Notes under the pieces: model-generated
The model's input: only the letters and a program-made list of their open reading frames with translations
Told to the model about the DNA's origin: nothing
Database searches by the model: none
In this document: piece after piece, positions 11,131-20,270 of the stretch
How positions within the stretch are numbered: the stretch's first letter is position 1
Layout: each line of letters starts with the position of its first letter
NCBI GenBank assembly: GCA_004014935.1
Contig: CP025323.1
Coordinates: 1,984,001-2,048,000 of the forward strand
DNA length: 64,000 nucleotides
Direction: 5' to 3'
Source of the DNA: Saccharomycopsis malanga
Taxonomy: Eukaryota; Ascomycota; Saccharomycetes; Ascoideales; Saccharomycopsidaceae
Position numbers and translations under genes: made by a program

Positions 11131-12714
11131 TCAACTACTTCCCAAAGGCTGGCCCATTCTGACCACTTGGCCTTCTTGGACATTAAACTTGAAACTTTTT
11201 GGAGCCTCAAAGACCAAAACAACGGTACTTCCTAATTCAAAGCCGCCAATTTCACTGCCTTTAGTCAATGGGAAACCTCCTAGGATTTTACTGGCTTTGA
11301 AATAAGTGGCCTCGTAGCAAGTATTTTTTTTGAAAGGTTCGCCATTGAGGTCGTGGGTTTTATTTGTTACCAATTCTTTATCAAAGTTGACCTTGATACT
11401 TCCTACATTGGTAGCACCCACAGGGGTCATACTGAAAAAGCCGTGTTTCCAGTAGCCCAAAAGCGACACTCTTTCGTTCAAAATGAACAAGTTGGCCAAA
11501 GAGCGCTGGAAATATGGAGCGACGCTGTAGAGTTCTCCAGTGAAATAGCGTCTTAGCTGGACGACCCAGTTGGTAGGGCTATGGAAACGGTGGTAATCGC
11601 CCGGTGCCAAGTAGATGACGGCATAGAAGAGCTGTTTATTGCGAGGGCTGACAGAAGACTGGGGATTTAGCGCGTCAACCAATTCGCCTTGGTCTTTGGA
11701 ATTGGTTTTGATGGACTGGTCGCCATGATGATGTGTGTTGATGTTTTGTAAGAGATGATGGATATCTTTCTTAGAGTTGATGCCAAGAAGATCGTCAACA
11801 GTGTAGGAAATGCCATTGATTCTCGCAAACTCCTGATGCGCGGCCTCGTTGCCTTGTTCGATGCCGTCCTCAATTGTCTTGCGCCCCAACAGGGTCTCCA
11901 AAAGCTTTGCGTCCTCGTATTGTTTGTCAGAGCGCACGCCAAGAAACTTGCTGACCGAATAACTCATGCCTTTCACCTGCTCAATCTCGCCTTTCTCAGT
12001 GATGACGCCTGCGCTTAGCACTTTTCCATCGCTCGGACACACAACCTCGGACGCGGCATCCACCATGCGTGCGTTTTCCTTCAATTCTCGGTAGAAAAAC
12101 TCGCTGAGGTTGCGGAAACGCGTCAAGTCTTCTTCTTTGATCTCGTCCAAGTTGACGCCAAACAAATACGAGTACAACTTGAAGCCAGGGCCCCGTGCCC
12201 ACACAGGAAGCTCAATGTTGTTGAACCTGCCCCATAGTCTGCTGATGGCATTGAGCGGCAACGCCTGGTAACAGAAAAACTTCCATGATGTTGGGTGGAC
12301 GTCCTCGTCAGCGTCGGGGGTTTTCAGCTGTGCGCGCGCGAAAATGCCAAAAAACACTAGTGGGATCGACGTGATGGTCCACCATTTGATAAACTTTTCT
12401 GATTGTGACTGTTTCGCCTTGTTCTTGGTCTTGTCTGCAAACTTGGTGCGCAACTGTCGGTAACTGCTGAAAAGACGGCCTCCATGGATGCCGCGTCTCA
12501 AGCCTTGGATGTTCCGGTACCTCCCGGCACTAAAACTCTGTCTATTGAACACCAATTGTTTGTTTGGAAGCCGCAAGAAAGGCCTCGAGGCTCTGTTCTT
12601 ACTCCATCCAACTCGGTCTGCTTCAATCTCATAATATATCGAATGAATCGACCGGTGCTGTCCTATGATAAACCGGGAAAGGCCCACATTTGCCGAGGAA
12701 TACCGAACAACCAT
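11131..12714 (-). CDS. PSD1: Mitochondrial phosphatidylserine decarboxylase 1
   Basis: Psd1 decarboxylates phosphatidylserine to phosphatidylethanolamine at the mitochondrial inner membrane. The 527-aa protein has a basic N-terminus suited to import and a likely membrane segment near residue 115 (WWTITSIPLVFFGIFA). The decarboxylase domain shows CPSDGKVLSAG, GDYHRFHSPTNW, and GYWKHGFFSMTPVGATNVGS. The autocatalytic LGST motif is at about 494-497, where cleavage makes the alpha subunit with its pyruvoyl group at Ser496. All key residues look intact. In S. cerevisiae PSD1 adjoins FMP41 and SKO1; here DCD1 sits between PSD1 and FMP41. Confidence 0.97.
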   Translation of the reverse strand: MVVRYSSANVGLSRFIIGQHRSIHSIYYEIEADRVGWSKNRASRPFLRLPNKQLVFNRQSFSAGRYRNIQGLRRGIHGGRLFSSYRQLRTKFADKTKNKAKQSQSEKFIKWWTITSIPLVFFGIFARAQLKTPDADEDVHPTSWKFFCYQALPLNAISRLWGRFNNIELPVWARGPGFKLYSYLFGVNLDEIKEEDLTRFRNLSEFFYRELKENARMVDAASEVVCPSDGKVLSAGVITEKGEIEQVKGMSYSVSKFLGVRSDKQYEDAKLLETLLGRKTIEDGIEQGNEAAHQEFARINGISYTVDDLLGINSKKDIHHLLQNINTHHHGDQSIKTNSKDQGELVDALNPQSSVSPRNKQLFYAVIYLAPGDYHRFHSPTNWVVQLRRYFTGELYSVAPYFQRSLANLFILNERVSLLGYWKHGFFSMTPVGATNVGSIKVNFDKELVTNKTHDLNGEPFKKNTCYEATYFKASKILGGFPLTKGSEIGGFELGSTVVLVFEAPKSFKFNVQEGQVVRMGQPLGSS

Positions 12715-13187
<473 letters not shown>

Positions 13188-13365
13188 CAAATTGAATTAT
13201 CATCAAACACCCAAAAAACCCCCTTCAATACTAATCCACCCTTCGCCTATTCACAGATGTCGCGTCTTCAGTAGTGCGCTTAGCAATGTGAAGTTTATAA
13301 GATGCCGTGAAATTTTCGGACATGACCAAGACCGTTGGAGACTTGGTAAGAAAACGGCGAATAAA

Positions 13366-14370
13366 ATGCTTATTGGGATATCAGGGACGATAAGCTCGGG
13401 CAAGGAAGAGATTACGAGGTATCTCACCTTCCAGGGGTTCAAGTACGTTGGGATATCGAATGAAGAGACCGGAGGACGCGGTAACCATAGTGACAAGTTG
13501 GAGCCGGAAATAGTGTTCAGCAATGCTGCAGAGCTTCTAGATTACGCGACCGCGAATTGGAACAAAAATGTTGTGGTGATGCCAATAGAGAATTACCAAA
13601 CCATCGATGCTCTTTCGGTGAGACCGTTTTTCCTTCATTTGATTGTGGACGCACCATCAAAGATTAGATATGAACGGTTTCAAAGCAAGTATTCTGCTGA
13701 AGACAGCAACAAGAACAATATTAACGACTTCTCCGACTTTGTAGAGCGGTCGGAATCGTTTCTCAACTTGTTTGTCCATTCAAACACCGGTCCAAACCAT
13801 GTTCCCACTATTAAAATCATTAACAAAACACGTACAGTGAAGGATCTTTACATACAGCTTTCTAGCCTCAACATCACTGACCCGTTACGGCTCCGTCCTA
13901 ACTGGGACACGTATTTCATGAAATTAGCGAGTCTTGCCGCTCTTCGGTCCAATTGTATGAAGCGTAGAGTTGGTTGCGTCATTGCCAAAGACTCCAGGGT
14001 GGTCGCCACTGGTTATAATGGCACTCCACGCCATTTGAAAAACTGTAACCAAGGAGGCTGTTCACGTTGCAACCAAACAGCAGGAAATGGTAGCGGAGCA
14101 GCCTTGTCTTCATGTCTTTGTTTGCATGCCGAGGAAAACGCTTTGTTGGAAAGTGGTCGTGAAAGAATCAATAATGGTACAGTTGGCTGTGTCTTGTATT
14201 GTAACACGTGTCCTTGCTTGACGTGTTCCATCAAGATCATCCAGTCTGGAATCACCGAAGTCGTCTATTCCCAAAGTTATAGCATGGATGCCCAATCTAA
14301 AAAGATTCTCAGTGAAGCTGGAGTGGTCCTAAGACAATTCTCGCCGCCAAGAGATGTGCTAATATCGTGA
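13366..14370 (+). CDS. DCD1: dCMP deaminase
   Basis: Converts dCMP to dUMP for thymidylate synthesis. From the ATG at 13366 the protein is 334 aa (S. cerevisiae 312) and begins MLIGISGT like its orthologue. The longer open frame upstream has no in-frame ATG and is ignored. The N-terminal part (1-180) resembles a degenerate nucleotide-kinase fold and keeps a P-loop-like GTISSGKEE. The deaminase domain (about 185-330) has RSNCMKRRVGCVI, TGYNGTPRHL, HAEENALLE (zinc ligand His254 and catalytic Glu256) and PCLTC (Cys284, Cys287). An extra Cys-rich insert (CNQGGCSRC) before His254 is shared with the yeast enzyme, where it likely binds a second zinc. No CTG codon was seen in this gene. Confidence 0.96.
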   Translation: MLIGISGTISSGKEEITRYLTFQGFKYVGISNEETGGRGNHSDKLEPEIVFSNAAELLDYATANWNKNVVVMPIENYQTIDALSVRPFFLHLIVDAPSKIRYERFQSKYSAEDSNKNNINDFSDFVERSESFLNLFVHSNTGPNHVPTIKIINKTRTVKDLYIQLSSLNITDPLRLRPNWDTYFMKLASLAALRSNCMKRRVGCVIAKDSRVVATGYNGTPRHLKNCNQGGCSRCNQTAGNGSGAALSSCLCLHAEENALLESGRERINNGTVGCVLYCNTCPCLTCSIKIIQSGITEVVYSQSYSMDAQSKKILSEAGVVLRQFSPPRDVLIS

Positions 14371-14925
14371 ATCTTTGACATATTGCATTACATACCCGTT
14401 TATTAAGTGTTGCCTTTTTAAATGGGGCGGATTTCTCAATTCATTACCAGCTTTACCGGTATTTGGTAGATAAATCAAAGTTTTTGAGATTTTAAATGAT
14501 AAAGTAGTAAATATTCATATTTGTAGCCAAAATAAGTCAGTAAAGTAATAATTATTCATATTTACAACCAATAGAAATAAGTAGAGTAATAAATATTAAT
14601 ATTTGCAACCAATAGAAATCAGTAAAGCAATAAATACTTGTATATTTAACCAATAGAAGTCAGTAAAGTACTAAATACTTATACTTTCAACCAATAGAAA
14701 GAGTAAAGTAGTAAAATTCATATAATCAACCAATAGAAGCCAAATTTCAAAACCTCGGTAAAGAATGTATTGATTGAGTCAGGTTTTTAGTTTGAAAATG
14801 ACTTACAGATGATATATTACCAAATAGCATTGTTCATTAATTGCGAGGCAACTTTTGACCAAAATTAATAAGTAAAAACAAAAGTTTGAATATTGAAAAA
14901 CAAATCGTTCTAATAAAGAATCAAT
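14371..14925. other. Convergent DCD1-FMP41 spacer
   Basis: Spacer between the 3' ends of DCD1 (plus) and FMP41 (minus). It holds the 41-bp minisatellite at 14500-14743 and otherwise AT-rich sequence with no gene. Confidence 0.5.
14500..14743. repeat. 41-bp minisatellite with CCAAT words
   Basis: About six imperfect tandem units of 40-41 bp. Each is built as TAAAGTAATAAATATT, a variable T-rich stretch, then CAACCAATAGAAATCAG. CCAAT occurs in five of the six units. Because the array lies between two 3' ends, a promoter role is unlikely. Confidence 0.88.
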
Positions 14926-15636
14926 CTATTTATCACCGCTGAAAACCCAAGGGCTATTGCTTTGTTCAACATTAAAGCTGATGACACTTTCTGGCACGAT
15001 TTTGCCAGCAACAGAAATGTGGCCCTTGATAGAATCACCTGGATTGATGGCACCCACACCTTTTGGGGTACCTGTCAAGACCAAGTCGCCTTTTTGCAAG
15101 GTCATGATGCCGCTCATGTAAATGAGAATGTCGCGGAGACTGAATATCATCAACAGAGTCAAGTCTTGTTGTCTAAGAGAGTCGTTGACACTACAAGATA
15201 ATTCAACAGCATAAGGGTCTGGGATTTCCAGTTTTGGAATAAGACCGGAAATGGGCAAAAAAGTGTCGAATCCTTTAGCAATCGACCAAGGAAGTCCTTT
15301 GGCTTTAGCCACATTTTGTACCGATCGATTGGTCAAATCTAATGCTAAAGCATAACCTTCCACAGCATCAATTGCATCTTGGTCACTGAAGGTTTCTTTC
15401 GTGAGGTTCTTAAGGTCTTTGCCAAGCACTACAGCAAGTTCAATCTCATGATGAACAGTGGTATTTTTTGGAACCAAAATTGGATTCTTGCTGGTCGTAG
15501 TAAGAATCGAAGACGTTGGTTTTAAAAAGAAAAAAGGCTCTTTTGGGGTCTGATTGTTAAGCTCCTTGATATGGGCCACATAGTTACGGCCAATACAAAC
15601 TACTTTGCCGACTTGTTTAAGATAATTGTACGACAT
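14926..15636 (-). CDS. FMP41: FAH-domain protein, FAHD1 type (Fmp41)
   Basis: A 236-aa protein of the fumarylacetoacetate hydrolase fold. It matches the mitochondrial FAHD1 group, whose mammalian members decarboxylate oxaloacetate and cleave acylpyruvates. Motifs seen are VGKVVCIGRNYVAHIKEL at the N-terminus, FLKPTSSIL, a metal-binding HHEIELAVVLGK, and LTGTPKGVGAINPGD near the C-terminus. The length is usual for the family. The yeast substrate is not settled, so the activity is inferred from the family. It follows the PSD1 side of the block and precedes SKO1, as in S. cerevisiae. Confidence 0.93.
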   Translation of the reverse strand: MSYNYLKQVGKVVCIGRNYVAHIKELNNQTPKEPFFFLKPTSSILTTTSKNPILVPKNTTVHHEIELAVVLGKDLKNLTKETFSDQDAIDAVEGYALALDLTNRSVQNVAKAKGLPWSIAKGFDTFLPISGLIPKLEIPDPYAVELSCSVNDSLRQQDLTLLMIFSLRDILIYMSGIMTLQKGDLVLTGTPKGVGAINPGDSIKGHISVAGKIVPESVISFNVEQSNSPWVFSGDK

Positions 15637-15772
15637 TCTTCTGTTGTTTCTCGTGATTAGAAGTTGTTAAAAGTAGTACTCTTTTGGATTATATCGAAAT
15701 TTCAATACCAATCTGATGGATAACTCTGAAAATTCATGTGATATAATAATATTGAACAATCACGTGTTATGC

Positions 15773-15884
<112 letters not shown>

Positions 15885-16206
15885 CAATATCATATATTTC
15901 AAGCCCAGTAAATATCAGTTTTGTATATACGTGCTATGTCTAAGGGGACTTGGTAAAACCCAGTGGGGAAAACCCAATCGTGTCCTGCTGATCATAATCT
16001 AATCATAATCTTATATATCGTTATCTTCTCACCCAATTGGTTGAAAGTAAGCAGTAGTCTAGGTAGTGTTTCTGATGCCTGTTCAGCATCGTAAAGTGTT
16101 GGTCTGGGAATCGAACCCGTGTTCTTGTTCGAGAATATTATCCACTAAACTATTTTTGCAGGTCTTTTCTCTTCTCCGAGAGCACTGGCCACTGAGCCAG
16201 CAGCAT
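15885..16206 (-). mobile_element. SINE-like element, best full-length copy
   Basis: Read on the minus strand: an A box TGGCTCAGTGG (16189-16199); a CTCTC...GAGAAGAG hairpin-like stretch; a second A-box-like word AGTTTAGTGGATAATA; and an exact pol III B box GGTTCGATTCC (16107-16117). The body follows (ACCAACACTTTACGATGCTG onward) to the conserved end TACCAAGTCCCCTTAGACAT ... CTGGGCTTGAAATATATGAT and the ATT tail at 15773-15884. The head plus body is about 320 bp. No coding capacity is seen, so it would depend on reverse transcriptase supplied in trans. It was inserted next to, or into, the tail of an older copy at 16207-16240. Confidence 0.82.
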
Positions 16207-16240
16207 AATAATAATATTACATTATATTTCCAGCCCAACG
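16207..16240 (-). mobile_element. Older SINE-like 3' end, target of a nested insertion
   Basis: On the minus strand: TTGGGCTGGAAATATAATGT then AATATTATTATTAT, directly followed by the head of the full-length copy. This is a diverged 3' end with its own ATT tail. Confidence 0.6.
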
Positions 16241-16835
16241 GCAACCTATTACATTAAACCACATTCTAGTTGAGCCAAAAAGCGCCCATTTAATTTGAAA
16301 TGTATAATATATATCACTATAGTATGAAAAAAGTAAGCGTGGAAAGAAAAATGTGTAGATATCAAGCTTTGGGACAACAACACACTTTGGAGTCAAACAA
16401 TTAATTGCAAAACAACCAATAATAACCATTCCAACCGTACCACCATTCAAAGCAAAATCTTCAAACGACCAAGGCCTAACAAGGCAAAAAAAATGTAATA
16501 AAAGCATGGCCCAATAAAAGCAGTAGACTCGATAAACAAAAATCGTATCTTTGTTGTGTAATATACAAAGCCTCAAAAAATAAGTTTTTTGAGGAAAAAC
16601 TCACAGCATGTGTGTAAAACTAAAGGATTGAGGTAACCAAGATCTGCCTATGCAGACCAGAGTTTAAAATAACAGTATCTAAAAAAAAAAGGATTAAAAA
16701 TTTGATTTGAAAAGTAGCAAATAACCAAGAATAATAATAATAATAATAATAAAACCTCTAAGGAATTTGAATAAAAAGAGTAAGAAAGCCATATAAAAAA
16801 AAGGAAAAAAAGGAAAAAAAAAGTATTATGGTTTG
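16241..16835. other. SKO1 3' flank, no gene supported
   Basis: AT-rich spacer after SKO1. A 119-codon minus-strand frame (16217-16576) starts inside repeat sequence and has no recognisable domain. A short ATA/TAA run lies at 16731-16752. Confidence 0.45.
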
Positions 16836-17217
16836 TCACCATTTAGAGTCTAAGGGAAGCATACCGTTGATGATATTCTGTTTTGATTGTAATAGATTAG
16901 ATCTTCCTGTTGACTGGAGCTGCTGTTGTTGGATCTGGGCTTCGTTTTGTTGAGGAGAAGTGAACTGAGAAGAAGGAAAGCTATTTGCTTGTAACAGACT
17001 AAGAGCAGCAGCGGCAGCAGCAGCATTACCGTTAGCACCATGTATGAATCCTGGTATCTGATGTTGGTTTTGATTTTGTAGAATATTAGTGCTAGGGACT
17101 GCGCCAGGTCCGCCTAAAGCAGCCACTACTGCAGCAGCAGTGGTGGGGTTATTGTTTGATTGGACAAACGCTGTATTTGTAGGAGGATTGTTATTTGATT
17201 GAAGAAAGCCAGGGTTT

Positions 17218-17249
<32 letters not shown>

Positions 17250-18806
17250 AGACGCATTTCCTACACTTCCAGTTCGTATTGATGGAGAAGAATTAACTAC
17301 GGAATTCTCGTTAGAATTACTGGCAGACATCATCATAGGATTAGCAGCAAAAAGACTAGCCTGCTGATTCAACGAGTTAGGAAGCATATGCTGTTGGACA
17401 TGCGGTTGTGTGGCAGGACCAGTAGGCTGCAGTGGAGGCAACTGTTGCTGCAATTGCTGATGCTGATGCTGATGCTGATGCTGTTGTAACTGCAGTGCCT
17501 GATTCATAGGAGCAGCAGTATTGGCAAGCATAGTTGATGCTGGAATGTTCTGGACAGCAGAAGGAGCTTCTTGGCCACCAGACGCAAGTAGAAGCATCTG
17601 ATTGAGAACATCAAAGCCCAAGACATCCACAAGGGCGTTTTTATGCATTGAAATAATCAGATGAAGCGCAGACATCTGGTTTTTCATCACACCATTGTCT
17701 CGTTTTAAAGTGTTGTATTCAGTGGAATAAAAAGTCAAATCTTCTTTCATTTTTTCCATTACTTGTTTCTTACGCTGACGACATTTCGACGCAGCCAACC
17801 GGTTTCGTTCTAAAAAGCTCTTACGTTTTTCATTTTCTGTCATTTCTTTACGAGGTTTTTTACTGTTTTTCTGCTTTGATTGGTCTGAGTCTGGACTGCC
17901 ATCGTCTAGATCTACGCTGGATTCCTTTTCCAGTATTTTCTGGTTTGTTGGCGACGCGGTATCTTCCTGTTTTGCCAGTACTTTGGTGACTTTACTTTTA
18001 GTACCCTTATCACTTGAGTTTTTTCTTTTTCTTTGGTTTTTGGTAGTATTTCCGTTGGCGCTTGAAATTGAAGGCGTCTCTTCTTTTTTAATCGCTACTT
18101 TTTGCAGGGTCAGGTTCGATGACGTGTCATCCATACGAGATGCTGCGTCATCAATTTGTGTTGCACCACGCGCCTCGACAGACGCTGCGTTGGTTGACGC
18201 GTCGGTTGACGTCTTCAATTTACTGGACGCATCGGGGTTGGCGCTGCTGAGGCCTCCTGGAGTAGAGCCTTTTTCGCCAAGGCCGAGAAGATGCGAGATG
18301 CTCTGCGGAAAACCAGGCGAGAAGATGTTTGGCTGGCTAGGAGTCAAGGCGCCTAGCCCAAAGTAGTCGCCGCCCACAGGAGTGTAGCCAGAGCGCAAGT
18401 TGGGGTCGCTTGGGGTAAACCCAGACTTGAAATAGCCTAGTAAACCAGGGGTGTTTATCAGAGGCGACGGGAACGGCAACTTGCGAGTGCCTCCTGGAGT
18501 CAAGTTGTTGGACGATAAATGTATTGTGGGCGGGTTTTTCTTGTCAAAGGCAAACCCAGAATTGTTGGTATTTATATTGTTGACAGTAGAGGAAGAAGCC
18601 GCCGCGTTCTGAGAGGCAGAAGCACTACCAGCATCTTTGCCAGAATCTTTGCCAGCGTTGGCAGCACCAGAGCCGCCAGAACCACCACCAGCATCACTGG
18701 CACCAGTGCTTGCAGGTGTACTGGAACTCACGGACGCCGGCTTCGAGGCAAACGACTTCTCAAACGGATTATGCTCCAAGTTGAGCGAGCTAGGAACCTT
18801 CTGCAT
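16836..18806 (-). CDS. SKO1: ATF/CREB bZIP transcription factor Sko1
   Basis: Sko1 is the CRE-binding regulator of osmotic-stress genes downstream of the Hog1 kinase, repressing with Tup1-Cyc8 until phosphorylated. From the ATG at 18806 the protein is 656 aa; the frame upstream opens only at GTG. The N-terminus has SLNLEHNPFEKSFAS, the signature of Sko1. Next come a proline-directed block with GGTRKLPFPSP, FTPSDPNLRSGYTP and several SP/TP sites, and a basic lysine-rich stretch. The bZIP (about 310-375) has FLERNRLAASKCRQRKK. The C-terminal 250 residues are Gln/Asn/Ala-rich, with CAG/CTG-type runs on the DNA. The zipper after the basic region is short, as in the family. Confidence 0.93.
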
Positions 18807-19794
18807 GGCAATACGGGAGACAGGACAGCAGCTAGAAACCTGGCAAGACGAAAAGAGAGTCACAGTCCTCTATTTTTCTATCAACAACAAGATGGTATGC
18901 TATTTCCCTTCTTGTCACTGGTATTTTCACGTCTCGCTTTTCGGATTTTCGCTTTTTTTCCCTGTCCTACCTTCCCTCTTTAGTAAGCAGCCGTCCCTAC
19001 TTGGCCGCCGCTTTGCTACACTGTTTACAACCAACCTTTCGACAGTTCTCTACCGATTTTAATGCCATTTCTTGGCCATTTACTCTCAAAATACTATTCT
19101 TACACTGCTCTTCACCACCTATTGGTCTCTATTGGTCTCTTTGCCCACCCTTTCCTCATAGACACCTGCCTCCCTGGCCGCCAGAAAATAACTTCGGTCG
19201 CAGGTTACCCGGACGGTTAGATGCGTTGGGGCTGTCGGAGACACTACGTCATCGGATCGTCGATAGGGGTGTGTGATTTGAGGTTGGGGGTGGGCGGTCG
19301 AAGTATGCTTATTAACCTTCTATAATAAGATGATAAGCTAGTCTAAGAATGGGGATAAACAATGTACCAATAGAATAGATCACTGTCAGTGTATTGGTAC
19401 TCTTGTACAATTATTTTTCAATAGAATGGACGCGCTCTGTAGGTCGTTCTGTATCCTTAAGTTTTGAAAAGAGTTTTTAGTAAAGCTGTTTAACATGTAA
19501 ATGTGCTAATGCCATTTAATTATTTGGTCTATGAAATGCAGAAGTCTAAGTATTTCCATATTATTTTTTTCAGATAAAAACAATTGACGGGTGGAGTCTA
19601 AAATACAACGAAACTGTACAATTTATGACTTTTGAAGATTTCAAGCGGTAGCTATGTATAAAGCCCCAAATTAATCACCATATCCAACAAGATCAGTCTT
19701 GATCCTTTAGCTAGCGACAACCTGGTTCAGTTTTACATACTTGAGGTGCCTAAACATCTTCAAGATTAAATCACAATCTTATATTTGATTCCAA
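18807..19794. other. SKO1 upstream region
   Basis: About 1 kb upstream of SKO1, moderately pyrimidine-rich near the gene (18880-19180). No conserved gene was found. The open frames at 18519-19062 are antisense shadows of SKO1 or its leader. Confidence 0.45.
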
Positions 19795-19900
19795 GGAGAG
19801 TTGAGTGGATAGTACTCCTGGAAAAGAGAAATAAAGACTTGGCGCGTACGTACGAAATTGATATTTACCGGACTCAAAGTAGAAGATATGATTATAAACA
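19795..19900 (+). mobile_element. SINE-like element, short deleted copy
   Basis: A head remnant (GAGTTGAGTGGATAGTACTC, then CTGGAAAAGAGAAATAAAGA) is joined to a 3' remnant (GGCGCGTACGTACGAAATTG, ATATTTACCGGACTC). The internal part is missing and the tail is eroded. Confidence 0.55.
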
Positions 19901-19910
19901 TTTAACCGCT

Positions 19911-20165
19911 GGACAGGAGGGCTCAGTCGCTGGTACTCTTGGGGAAGAGAAAAAGACCTAACAGGTTTGATTCCCGACTACGAACACTTTGCTCTCGCCG
20001 CCTTTACACTACTGAAAGTGACGACCTAGACCAATAGCGCTTACATTCCAATAAATCAAGTAAAAAGACCATGATGAACAAATATATATTGGGCGCTCCT
20101 CACCCAGTTTCATCAAGTCCCTTTACCTTTAGACTTGGTGCGTATATTCAAACATTATTCTATAT
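19911..20165 (+). mobile_element. SINE-like element with compact tRNA-like head
   Basis: The head has an A-box-like GGCTCAGTCGCTGG (from about 19920) and a B-box-like GGTTTGATTCC (19964-19974), with the A-to-B spacing of a normal tRNA. A CTCTT...AAGAG stem lies between. This copy lacks the second A-box-like segment present at 15885-16206. The 3' part is diverged (CAAGTCCCTTTACCTTTAGA, then TTGGTGCGTATATTCAAACA). It lies about 100 bp upstream of MDM1. Confidence 0.65.
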
Positions 20166-20270
20166 AACACGGTTAACAGCCCTGGATCTCTTAGATAAAG
20201 AGTGAGTTAGCAGAAGATGATGTGTTTTGGCATGATAAAGAAGATAATAGTAAGTGGAAATCTGTAAGAA

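Noticed and set aside
16217-16576. 119-codon minus-strand frame
   Set aside because: It begins in repeat DNA, has no recognised domain, and codon use gives no support.
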